A stretch of DNA of 24,894 bases from Paramacrobiotus richtersi (lineage: Eukaryota; Tardigrada; Eutardigrada; Parachela; Macrobiotidae), in assembly GCA_034698045.1 (NCBI GenBank), contig JAQGAU010000691.1, forward strand, positions 1 through 24,894. The letters are read 5' to 3'. A model generated the notes under the pieces. The model was not told where the DNA came from, searched no databases, and saw nothing but the letters and a program-made list of their open reading frames with translations. The position numbers and the translations under genes are program-made. This document shows positions 1 through 9,880 of this stretch, in pieces; the stretch's first letter is position 1, and every line of letters begins with the position of its first letter.

Positions 1-43
1 GTGCTGTTTTTCCTTTCTTTTCTTCCTGCATTGTCTGACAGTC

Positions 44-49
44 AATAAA
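44..49 (+). promoter_or_regulatory. Candidate polyadenylation signal of an upstream gene
   Basis: AATAAA is followed 15-30 bases later by a GT-rich stretch (about 60-80), the usual arrangement of a cleavage and polyadenylation site. It would end a plus-strand gene lying to the left of the window. No coding sequence for that gene is visible here, so the call rests on motif arrangement alone. Confidence 0.3.
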
Positions 50-79
50 GTCCCTTTATGTGCCTGTCTTTTGTTGTCT

Positions 80-733
80 GCTTCTCGTTTCATCGTTCCG
101 ATTCCACGACGACGTAGACCGTCGTTACACCAGCCTAGTAGAGCGCGCTGAAATCAGCAACTGTCGACTGCAGCCAGCAGACAAAAATTAATCAGAGAAG
201 GAAATTTCCAAAGCGCGTTAGAAGCGGATACCATGCTGTATACGCTGGCGGTCGTTATCCGATTGCACAACAGGCGTGCGTTGATGCATGTCTCTGTCCG
301 TCTCCTTGTCGGTCACTCTGTATGGCACACTTGTATCGAACTGCAATTGCGGTCAGTTGTCCTTAAAAATACCTCATCATTTTCATCTCGTCATCTGGGG
401 AATGTAGTGGGAATAGCGCTTCCTTCCCAGAAGAATGCTAATCGTAAGGCGTAAACAAGATGTTAAGAAACCTCTATGGATTCTTATTAGAGATTCCAGC
501 TTTTGCGGGCAGTGGAATTCTGAAATAGCTTACCACCATTCATCCATGCATTCGAATAATGCTCAAAAATTAAACGTGCAACACCGAATTAAACCATTCT
601 CACAGCGGCATTTGACATAGCGCTTGACATCAGCAAAGAAAGCAAATGCTATGTCCAGGCAAACAGTACCAGTGGGCTGTCACACTTGGTATTCATCGAT
701 TACATATTTCCATATCTTGCGCAACGAAAGCAG
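80..733. other. Stretch without a recognisable gene (5' of the LAMP array)
   Basis: Short ORFs here (such as 233-454 and 435-620) have no recognisable composition or motif. The missing first half of LAMP domain 1 and the signal peptide of the next gene should lie here if that gene is complete. I could not find a matching exon with the NGT-x-C motif, so the 5' part is either lost or unrecognisable. Confidence 0.4.
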
Positions 734-3058
734 GCACACCACCATCGTCAACATTATCTTCAGCTATGACTTGCGGGACACGGTCAACTTCCCCGGCGCC
801 ACGATAGATCCCGCCTACGGACCCATTCAAACGGCCCTGACCAACGCCACGCTGGCCACCATTGACGATGGCATGTATCTCCGGTGTAACACCGGTTGGT
901 TCGCGCAGTTGACCGAATCCAAGGAGAAGTTGGAGGTCGTTGCCTCGACGTTCAACAGCTCGTTTGAGGCGTTCAGGATGAGCAATACCAGCACCGTTGA
1001 CGACAAGGAGCAGGTGTGCCCCGCGGATGTACCCACCACTGCGAGGTAGCATGTTGTGCATTGGCGCTGGAAGGAGTTCGGATTCGTTGCGATCTTGTTC
1101 CCCTCGGTTATTTTCACTTTGCTCCCCTTATTTGTGCATCCCCATAGCTTGCGTTAAGTTGTTTATGTTGCGAAACGTTACTTTTCGTAGGTTTGTTATT
1201 TAGCTTGTTGTAAATTTGTTCCTGTTCTGCAGCACCACCCCAATGCCTGGACCCAAAGCACAGTGGATGGTCAAAGATGCGAACACCGGGTATGAGTGCG
1301 TTCTGGCCTCCCTGTCGGCTACGTTGAAGATCACCTACAACGCCACCAACCCGACCACCAAGCAGTTTTTCGACAAGAACACCACCATCAACATGCCCAA
1401 TCCCTCGACGGTCTCAGTGGACACCACCCGGTCATTCTGTTCCTCCGGCACCGTTGGAAACACCCAGCAGATGACCCTGACCTGGAAGAACAAGGGTTTC
1501 GTCTACAACATGACGCTGACGTTCCAGACGGACAACACCACCATGGCCAGCAGTCTGAGCAGTGTGACGTTCGAGTACGATCTGAAGGACACGGACTACT
1601 TCAGCGAGGCCACCCTGGATCAGGGATTGCCCAGTCTGCGTACCGCGATGACGGATAAGGTAGTGGCGACGACTTGTGCCCCCCTGTACATGAAGTGCGA
1701 GAGTGGGGTGCCCGCCATGTTAACCGAGAGCCGGGAGAAGACAGAATGTCGATTTGACTATGAAGAATGTCATGCTGGAGGCGTTTAGGATGAGCAAGTC
1801 GGAGACGTTTGATGACAAGGCGGACGTGTGTCGCGGGAATCAAGGAACGACGACCATGGGGCCCATGACCACCACCCGGCAGTGACCACGGCTTTTCCGC
1901 AGCTGTCGCCGTTCAATATCAGCTATGAGAATGGGACCACGTGCTTGAGCGCCACCTTTGATATGGATAAGCGCGGACTGAGTGACGCTTGTCGATTATG
2001 CACTATCACGTAATACCGCGGATTCGGACGTTTAAAATTGAATGAAATAACAGACACAAGAGAAAATTTGTTTGAAAGTATTATTTTAAAAAAATTATTT
2101 GAAATATTTTTTGAAAAATTATTTCAAAAACAGTGTACGGAGTAATAAAAGAAACAGAAAAGTGCGGATTAAAAATCAGAATATTATTGATAGGTGATGT
2201 TATTAAATGAGATCTAATGGAACACATTTTATATAGGCAGACTGCGGATTGTACTGGGAAAAAGAAAATAATTATATATTCGTACAAATGCCGAAGCGGG
2301 TAGAAAGAGTGTGATGTAAACATAACTGAACCTGAATATACAACGGAATTAATTAAGTTATGCTCATGATCGTTGTTTGTGAATTATGTGGATTTGATAG
2401 TAATTTTCGTTCTACGGAGAGACTTTAATTAATTAACACAAGAACTCACTGGTAACCGGCGTACTGAATGGTTGCAGATCTGGCCGTGTCCTACTACAGC
2501 AAGAACCACTCGGGCACCGTCCTCAACAAGGACTTCTTCTCGCGGAACAACGCCACCGTGAACCACACCTTCTCGCACTGCGACAACGCCGCCGCTGTCC
2601 TGGCCATCCGGGACTTCCTCTCCCACTGGGTCCTCCTTCTCAACTTCACCCACACCCCGACCCAATTCGACCTGACCCAGATGATCCCCATGTACAACCT
2701 GACCAACTTCCCCGACGCCAACGACACGACCCCCTAAACCATCGTCACCAACGACCTGCACGGCTGGAACGCCGATCTGGGCCGATCGTTGGTCTGCCGT
2801 GTCCCGACCAAGTGGAGTCTGAACACCACGGACAGTGTCAGGCAGATTGGTGTCAGTTTAAGTAAGGTGAAGGTGCAGGCGTTCATGGTCAATGGGACCT
2901 GGGGCGCCGAGGAGGATTGTGCCGGGGATGCCGGAGATTCCTCGGAGATTGTCCCGATTGCCGTCGGGTGTGCGTTGGCCGCGCTGGTGATTATCGTGTT
3001 GATTGCGTACGTTATTGGACGCCGGCGGAATCAGGCCAGAGGATATGAGTCCATGTAG
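734..3058 (+). pseudogene. Three-domain LAMP-like lysosomal membrane glycoprotein gene, 5' incomplete and frame-broken
   Basis: LAMP family: heavily N-glycosylated type I proteins lining the lysosomal membrane. Inferred exons are 734-1045, 1233-1981 and 2478-3058. Introns 1046-1232 (phase 2) and 1982-2477 (phase 1) keep phase exactly. Domain 1 is represented only by its second half, with cysteines in YLRCN and QVCPAD. Domain 2 has the four-cysteine LAMP pattern (YECVLAS, SFCSS, MKCES, DVCRG). Domain 3 has TTCLSA, SHCDN, LVCRV and EDCAG. Ser/Thr/Pro linkers separate the domains and Asn-X-Ser/Thr sites are frequent. A membrane helix near 2947-3018 is followed by an RRR tail ending GYESM, a GYxxPhi lysosomal sorting motif. 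Lesions: a +1 shift between 1741 and 1777, a compensating shift near 1860-1885, and an in-frame TAA at 2735-2737. Known LAMPs usually have one or two luminal domains. No signal peptide was found. Family assignment is firm; functional status is doubtful. Confidence 0.8.
1982..2477 (+). other. AT-rich intron splitting LAMP domain 3
   Basis: The donor GTGACG follows the first base of a codon and the acceptor is TTGCAG; the phase (1) matches on both sides. The split falls shortly after the first cysteine of the domain. The intron at 3659-3963 in the neighbouring gene falls at the same place and has the same phase, which supports both models. The interior is A/T-rich with imperfect foldbacks around 2080-2130 and no coding signal. 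Confidence 0.6.
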
Positions 3059-3581
3059 AACAACCGGAGATGGTCTTGAACAGTTTTCGGCTTTCTTCAT
3101 CCTCTGATTTCTCTTGTTTTTCTGACCCGTTTGGTTAGGTATCATTCTCGTCTGGATTTATTTACGTGTTCGTTCCTGGTCATTTTTTTATCGCGGGTTT
3201 ATTCATTGTAATTAGCGTTTTTCCATTTGATTTTTAATCTGCACTGCACATCTATAAAAATGCTGATTCGATTCTGTGTATTTGCCAAGAACAATGTCGG
3301 CATGATGGAGCGGTTCGGTCGGAAGGTACCGGTACAATCACTAATAACGTCACATGCCTTGAGAATGAGCTCGCGGTATCCAGGATATTACTTTAGAATT
3401 ATCCATCAGTAGTTCACATTCACAGGTTTTTGCATTGATAAATCGAATGTTCGGACGCTAATACTATTAAACGATGTTCATAGGACAGTAACCGTTGCTT
3501 TAATACACCCGAGATGGTCCTACAAGAAATTGTATGGCGCATTAATTACCAATACACGGTTCTACCAATGGTTAATTTCAG
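3059..3581 (+). other. 3' UTR of the first LAMP gene and spacer to the second
   Basis: No coding exon is recognised. The stretch around 3250-3320 resembles the 3' flanks of the second and third LAMP copies (about 5263-5345 and 9785 onward), so it is probably duplicated untranslated sequence. The part from about 3400 is the left end of the block duplicated at about 8740. A signal-peptide exon for the second gene was looked for and not found. Confidence 0.4.
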
Positions 3582-5108
3582 GAAGGATGTGCCACTGCCC
3601 GAGTACACAGTCTCCTACCCCAATGGCAGTGTATGCCTATCCGCATCCGTCACTCTCAGTACGATAATACACGAATAAATAAATTCCCATAGTATTAAAA
3701 AAACTAATTTTTTTGTATATTACTAAACAAAGTAATGTCAAAGTAATGGTAATTACTTTATCAGTTTATATGATTAGTCAAGAAATGCAATCAGTCTGCA
3801 TATTTTGTTTGAGATACAAAATAAACATAATCAGTTCCATCCAGCATTAATTATTACTTACTTACACAGTATAAATTCTCACGTTAAAAGCCTTTACAAA
3901 CGAATTGTACGGTTTATTTTAATCCAGTAGCAGTGTAGTACCGTGTACATGAGTTTCGCGTAGGTGCCTCGGTGACCTTTCTGAACGCGACAGCCGGTTT
4001 ACACTATTCCACCGCTCCCTTCCCTGGACGCCGGTACCGTGGATTCCACCGCCTCCGGTACCGTTTATTCCACCGCTTCCTCATGCGCCGAAGTTCCCAC
4101 CCTATCTATCACCAACTTTCTTCCCGACTGGCGGATTAAATTCCAATCGCCAAAAATTGCTCCTTCCCCAGTGAGTACGCCCTCGATGCCATCGAGCTAA
4201 CACATTCCCTCAACAGTACCTCATTTACGGGGGCAGTCGAGACCCGACAGCGGACCAGTCGCAGTAGCACTCTGCCACTCTTCCCAACGGAACTCGGGCA
4301 GGAGTTCAAAGCACCGGAAGTGTCCTTAATCTTGGATCACAACCCCGAAGGAGTCGCGGTGCCCGCTGTTCAGGAACTAAAGGTCACTTCAGACAGTGTC
4401 CAGTGGGGGGTGTTCTTCGGAGGACCGTGTAACGATGACGCGCCAACACTGGTGCCACCTGTCCTTCCGAGTCATATCGTCAAAAGCAACGATGGGAATG
4501 TGTGTATCCGGACCGATTTCCTCTGGCAGAACTGGGAGTTCGCTTACACAAACGGCACACTGGAAACAACCGGGTTCGACATCGGAGAAGTGACTACGGG
4601 GTCTAACTGCACTATTCTGGAGATCAGCGGCCAGAACAGTTACCAGAATACTAGCTGGACGATAGCCTTTGGTTTCCTGCTGGGTGATGAGTATTGGTCG
4701 GTCGACCGGGTGTACTTGTCTCTCTTTCTTCGGTTGATTAATTCTACCGGGATGGTACTTTACAACGAAACGACATTTGGAATGGACCTCTTTGACTCGC
4801 CCTTCGAAGCGTCCTATTACTGCAATAGCAATCGGAGTGTGGTGCTGAATGTTACCGGTTCTGCTGGGGTGGGAGAGATGGAGATGGTTATGAAGGGACA
4901 GATGCAGATGGAAGCGTGTATGAATGTGGAGAACGCGAGCACCTTCTCAGCGGTGATAGGCCAGTGCGGTGTTATGTCGGAGGATATATACCTTCAAGGG
5001 ATTGTTATCGCGGCGGTGTTGGCTGTGCTGGTTATCCTCGCGATTGTTTTGTATGTGTTGGGACGGGCCTTGGCCAAAAGAAATCAGTACATACATGACC
5101 AAATGTAA
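3582..5108 (+). pseudogene. Two-domain LAMP-like membrane glycoprotein gene with compensating frameshifts
   Basis: Paralogue of the upstream LAMP gene. Exon 3582-3658 follows a TTTCAG acceptor and encodes the start of domain 1 (NGSVCLSA). The intron is 3659-3963 (phase 1, acceptor GCGTAG), and the second exon runs 3964-5108. Domain 1 has Cys 1 (SVCLSA), Cys 2 (SSCAEV) and Cys 4 (GGPCND); the expected third cysteine is not seen. Domain 2 has all four (NVCIR, SNCTI, YYCNS, GQCGV). A membrane helix (about 4999-5062) is followed by a short basic tail ending YIHDQM, which does not fit GYxxPhi. From about 4140 to the stop the frame is open for over 300 codons. Domain 1 needs one shift at about 4005-4035 and an opposite one near 4150-4170, so the net change is zero. 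No signal-peptide exon was found. Either a recent pseudogene or a gene with assembly indels. Confidence 0.75.
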
Positions 5109-5787
5109 CAGCTGCATGTTTTCGTATCGTTTCGACCGGCGATTAATATTGTACAGCGACATCTTGTTCTACTTCGGTTGTGAATTGTGACAGTCTTTCT
5201 TCTATCTTCCTGTGTTTTAGCCGCGCGGAGGACGGCTGTCCATTAAATGTTAAAGTGATTCTATCAAAAATATTAATCGATTCTGTATTTCCCAGTAATG
5301 ATACCAAAATGCGCTACCGATTCGTTGGAAATGTACAATCAGTCAAGCATGATGCACAGGAACGACGGCTACAGCTATTCCCTTTCTCTATAAAATGATT
5401 CAGCATTTTTCTGTGTTGTGACTATGATTGATTGTATTTTTTGTGTGCAGAATTTCACGAAAATTTTACCGTAAGGCTTTCTTGTGTTTTCATGTGGCGA
5501 TTTATTGGTCGTGTCGCCAGAATTTAGTACATCTTTTTTTACTACTGCTATAAGAATTATTATTTCGTTGCTGAATTTAATTTCCTTTTATTTCAAGCAA
5601 CGTTAAGGCAGCACAAAACAGTTTGTTTTACAAAATCATACGAGATGAACAACTGTTCAGAAAAGGTCTAACCATAATTTGAAAAAAGAATCAGTAAGGA
5701 TGATCCATAAGCACAAACACTCTCGATTCGCCCAGAACGAAAAGAAACAGACCGATAGGAAGCAAGCCATGCAATTTCCAACGCAAA
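5109..5787. other. Shared 3' flank of LAMP copies, then the convergent F-box 3' region
   Basis: About 5109-5350 aligns by eye with 9568-9880. Common landmarks are GACCAAATGTAA at the stop codon, a CCG...GAGGACGG block, and a downstream segment ending in GTACAATC or GCACAATC before ATGCA. On the minus strand, AATAAA lies at 5592-5587, about 196 bases past the F-box stop, a plausible polyadenylation signal for that gene. I see no gene in the rest. Confidence 0.45.
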
Positions 5788-8003
5788 CTATCCAATCACG
5801 CCCAATCCCCCAAGATACAAGGCAAATTCTCGACTGAGCAAATGCAAGGTGAACTTTGTCAGGAAGCGAACGTCAACACAGGCCACAACAGCGTCTCCAA
5901 ATGGGGCAAAGATGAGTCCGTGGTAGCGCACTCCGTCACGGCGATCCAGGGTCTGGGTGATGTTGAGGATCTACAACGAACAGCACATAGTCGGACAGCC
6001 GTTTCGTCACATATCACAGTGATATCACAAATGAATTCACTGCAGCGACGACAAAATTCAGTATTGCTGCGACATCTCGGGAGGTTTTACATGCTGAAAA
6101 GCGAAATTATTGCCAGCTTGCTCAAGCGACGCTGCAGCCGATAGCACATCTAGCCTGATCAATAAAAAAATACGGTCCTCCGCGTACTACTGATGGTCCC
6201 CTACTGTCCCACTCGAGACGTAAATGTCCTTGTGTTGGAATATCTCCCCTTACCTGCGCGATTGTCTTGGCAACAGTCGGCCTGGCAGAACTGCGGCTAA
6301 TCCATGCCGTCAACCACTGAGTGTTGTGAGCGTCCAGATCGTCAGCTCCGTTGTCCAAGACGGTCCATAAGTCATTGATCGTCAGCTGACGCGGCAGCTG
6401 TTGGTTGAATTGTGCATGTACGCACTCCTTCGCAACCCCGGCGGACTAAACCAAAGTTCCCACGTTCTTTAAGACAACCTGCTGACAAACTCCAACCAAC
6501 GACACGAAAATCTCCCACAAAGCGTTGACCCAGTTGGACGTGTGGAAATCATCCACAAGGAAATTATACCCCCCGGCCAAGAGCAGTGTTCCGGTAGCCA
6601 GCAGTCCCTTCTCGGCCATGATACGCTGCACAAGGCGGGCAGCGTGATCTAGTCCGCACACAACCGATCCATCGCACAGCGCCAACGTCTGGGTCTCAGG
6701 TGTCCAACAACTGTACAGGCATGCAACAAAGAGATACACATCCTTCGTGCATCGGCCGGGTAGGGAAACGGTCAGTACGCTACGGATACGATCCGACACC
6801 AGGAGCCCGTTCCACGTTTTGCACACCCCCCGGAGCCGGTACTGCTGCACAGTTGTCAAACATCCAAAGATCCCAGGGAATATGTTCGGATCGCGATACA
6901 GAGACTGGATGTCATCTTCAGAACAGGGCACTGCCGGGAAAGAATGGCGAGCCGCGCATCATGTCCAAAATGCCGGTTCCGCTGGTGAATATAGAAAGCA
7001 GCACTTCATCCTAATAAAGGACATATGCGGTCTAATGTAAATAATTATGAACGGAACACAAAATATGTACTTGGATGCATGCGGATTGAGATTATCCTGC
7101 TTGTAGTCGGGAACTTACTGGCAGGATAACCAGATTTAACAGATTCGTATCCTGATCACGTACACGTAGGCTGTCGGAAACAACCGCCCAGTAGGGGTTC
7201 ACGATAAGAATCTGCGAATTCCGGCCAATAAGTTCGCAACTGCAAGCAGGATCAGCTCAATCGGCGCAATTGGTGGCATGCATCGAAGTACTGAATCGAT
7301 CACGAACTAAAGATGCCACATGTGTACTCCAAACCATGCAGCATTTTGCACAGACTTACCAGAAGCTGCTGACATTTGCTCATCAGGCCGTAGCACTGCG
7401 CCCAGCCGGAGTTGAAGTACAGATCATCGCATACTGTCAAAATGGCCAATTCCCTATATCCCTGGTGCAGGTTGTTGAGCACGTGGGTGGCCATCAACCA
7501 GTAAGAGGACCGTCGGCAGTGCGCGTTGAAAACCGCAATCAGTTGATCATCGGACACCAGGGAAGCACCGAGACCGAGCGCACCGGGCACCAGGACCATG
7601 CCTCCGTGGACCGCTGACGGATGCGCTCTTCCACCGCGATCCCCGTGAGCTGACGATCAGGCAGAACGACGCTTACCAGACCAAATCCGTCGAGGAGCAG
7701 GCCTGGGTACCATTTCCACGGCTCCTCTGGCTTCAGACGAAGGAGCACCTCCACCGGGCGTTCCTCATCCAGTGTCTCCTCTCCCTTGTCGATTCGCGAC
7801 GCAGTTATACTCAAGTAACCTGAGTAATGACGATGATACGCGTTGCCAAAAGGAACTAGTCGGGCAGCTGCATGCCCAGTTCCCCCGAAATGCACAATCA
7901 GGCCCCCATCCACAACATCGATCACGCGGTCATTTTGCAGCAGTCCATCGTCTCCATGCACATCCACGATGTTCCAAGCGAATTCCCCGCTAGCGAAAGA
8001 CAT
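5788..8003 (-). pseudogene. F-box protein gene, four exons, interrupted by two frameshifts and one TAG
   Basis: F-box proteins are substrate adaptors of SCF ubiquitin ligases. Inferred exons in transcript order are 8003-7360, 7211-7119, 7010-6254 and 5970-5788. Donors are GTAAGT, GTAAGT and GTAAGG; all junctions are phase 0. The ATG at 8003 opens an N-terminal region (FAWNIVDV, GLIVHFG, LVPFGNAY) that I associate, from memory, with tardigrade F-box families. The F-box is about 6890-6800, with hallmark residues IFGCL, QYRLRGVCKTWNGLL. The last exon encodes 60 residues and ends with TAG at 5790-5788. Lesions: a frame change near 7600, where one base appears lost; another near 6920, where one base appears gained; and an in-frame TAG at 6448-6446, after which the same frame stays open for 64 codons to a good donor. 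The F-box assignment is good. The N-terminal part is unnamed. Functional status is doubtful. Confidence 0.65.
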
Positions 8004-8036
8004 TACTTTGACACGCGTACCCGAACCCAGAGAAAA

Positions 8037-8165
8037 ATGGCAAAACTTGAGCTCAACGAGCAGGTTTTACATAATTTGGAAAATATCGCAAGTGGAAAAT
8101 ACGACGTATGCAGAGTATGCGGAAATGCCACATCACAGAATGCAGACTGCGCTGTGCTGGCGTAA
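8037..8165 (+). CDS. Small divergent ORF with a cysteine cluster, possible first exon
   Basis: A 42-codon ORF begins 34 bases from the F-box start, on the opposite strand, with a favourable AAAAATGG context. Its second half contains C-x2-C-x10-C, reminiscent of a small zinc-binding loop. At its end, GTAAGA overlaps the stop codon (from 8162), so it could equally be a first coding exon spliced onward. I found no matching downstream exon. The composition looks coding-like, but the length makes chance plausible. A shared bidirectional promoter with the F-box gene is conjecture. Confidence 0.25.
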   Translation: MAKLELNEQVLHNLENIASGKYDVCRVCGNATSQNADCAVLA

Positions 8166-8739
8166 GAAGAAACTGCAATCGCGAGACGCGCATGCGATCG
8201 TGATTGTGCTGATACGCTAACTTGTCAGCTTCGCGCGCTACTGGCTACAGCCGCGCGTTAAACCGCCATCGACGGCACTTACTTCGTCTATGCAAACTCG
8301 CAAATACATGCAGCTCGGTACGCCGGTTGAATAACGGTCAATAACCTCAATCCAAAATGCAAAATCAGTAAAACTAATTATCAGTCTGAGTTCTGATTTT
8401 ACTGTTGCGTTTTGAAAGTCCAAAACTGTATTTGAAACTTTTTGTGGCTAATAGTTAATTTTCAAAGTACTACGTTAAACTGTACGATTTGCTTATGCTT
8501 ATGGACTAGTGTGGATTTTGCTTATGTTCAACTGACATTTGCTTATATCATTTTGCTTTGTGTGCAATACTGCCTCGGTTTTCGGGTAGTTCTGTCCTAA
8601 AACATTCGAAAATGATTTATCTGTAAGACTGAACAAAAAACTTCGAAATTAGCCCATGCAGGCCAGAGAAACTGCGCCAACGTTTGCGGTAAGCAAAAGT
8701 CCTGAGAAAGACTTGGTTTTTGGCAATTATGTACTGATA
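8166..8739. other. Stretch without a recognisable gene
   Basis: Short ORFs on both strands lack motifs. A loose CTTATG repetition occurs at about 8493-8545. Nothing further is supported. Confidence 0.3.
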
Positions 8740-9880
8740 ACAAGTTGTACTGATACATCGAATCAACGTTCGGGCGCTATTACCATTAAAAGATATCATA
8801 GGACATGCGCTATAATACTTACATTTGATATGGCCCTACAATGAACTGTATCAGTAACCTTCACGTGTCAGTACCTTCTAAAATAATTACATACGGTTAC
8901 ACCAATGATTGGCCAAGAAATGTGATCAACATACAAACAAATGTACTGTACTGTACATAATTAATTTTGTTACCAGACTTATTAATTCGTCCCATACCGA
9001 ATTGCTACATAATTATCACATAACATTAATAAGGTAAAACCTGGAACATTAGACATACTAAATGAAATCGACTTTATTTAAGATAATTATTATACAAATT
9101 TCAAACTAATTAAAGGTAAACAGTTTTTATATGCCAATTGTGCTTATAGTAATTTTGTTTATCATAATTGTTAAGCCTGTAAACAAAACTGGCTTATAAA
9201 AACTGTTAACCTTTAATTAGTTTGAAATTTGTATTCGCTATTAACTCGATCTGATTAATACAGTATCTAATCGGTGTTTTACAGTACTGTTTAATTTAAT
9301 TAACCGAACTAAATCTTACGGATTTGTTTTAATTACAGCAATACAAACGGTTTTGTGCATGTGTCTCGATGACCTTCTGAACGCGACAGCCCGTCTGCAT
9401 TATTCCACCGTGATGCTCCGTGCCCTGGCCACCGGCACCGTCGATTCCACCGCCTCCTCGCCAGTCGCCAACACCGCCGGCGGCGTTGGCTGTGCTGGTT
9501 ATCTTGGCGATTGTTTTTTATGTGTTAGGGCAAGCCAAAGGAAATCGGTACGAGTATGACCAAATGTAAGGGCTGTGTGGTTAAACCAGGTGCAACCGAT
9601 CGTTTCCTGTTTTCCGTAGCATTTCGCTGGGCGATTAATACAGGTACACTGCGAGTTACCTCGTTTGTGACTTGCAGTGACAGTCTTCCTTCTGGCTTCT
9701 GTCTTCAGTATCAAATTAAACAAAAACTTTTCTCCTGTGCTTATAGCCGCCCTGAGGACGGTTGTCTCATTACTTTCTTAAAACTGATTCAACCAAAAAA
9801 TACTGATTGATTTTGTAACTAAAAAGGAGCCAGTATTAAATATCAAAAGACCTGACCGTTTAATTGTTGGAAGTGCACAA
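8740..9880 (+). pseudogene. Third LAMP copy: duplicated block with the luminal domains deleted
   Basis: This block repeats the order of landmarks seen at 3400-5400: an upstream segment (TCGAA, TTCGG, CGCTA; CATAGGACA), CAAGAAATG at 8917, an intron-like stretch, the coding motif CTGAACGCGACAGCC, then the membrane helix and stop. The exon equivalent to 3582-3658 is missing. The recognisable coding remnant is about 9339-9567. A domain-1 beginning is joined near 9478, at a GCGGC shared by both parents, directly to the membrane helix, so roughly 0.9 kb is lost. Relative to 3964 onward it lacks one T before CTGAACGCG. The tail (9527-9567) reads RYEYDQM and contains YDQM, a YxxPhi signal. With the cysteine-bearing domain gone and the helix out of frame, it should not make a working LAMP protein. 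Confidence 0.7.
9093..9233. repeat. Long palindromic foldback element (about 43-bp arms)
   Basis: The left arm 9093-9136 and right arm 9191-9233 are inverted copies with about two mismatches. They are separated by about 54 bases that contain a second, nested inverted repeat (TTTTGTTTA near 9153-9161; TAAACAAAA near 9179-9187). It lies in the former intron of the third LAMP copy, at a place with no counterpart in the second copy. This fits a small foldback or MITE-like insertion. No clear target-site duplication was identified. Confidence 0.6.

Noticed and set aside
1294-1843. ORFs in other frames over LAMP domain 2 (1296-1658 plus, 1601-1843 minus)
   Set aside because: They shadow the cysteine-patterned LAMP frame and have the skewed composition of out-of-frame translation.
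4171-4216. 46-bp candidate intron with GTGAGT donor, CTAAC branch-like site and CAACAG acceptor in the second LAMP gene
   Set aside because: Removing it leaves the wrong phase and runs into a stop; the unspliced sequence encodes plausible LAMP residues in the frame of the long downstream ORF.
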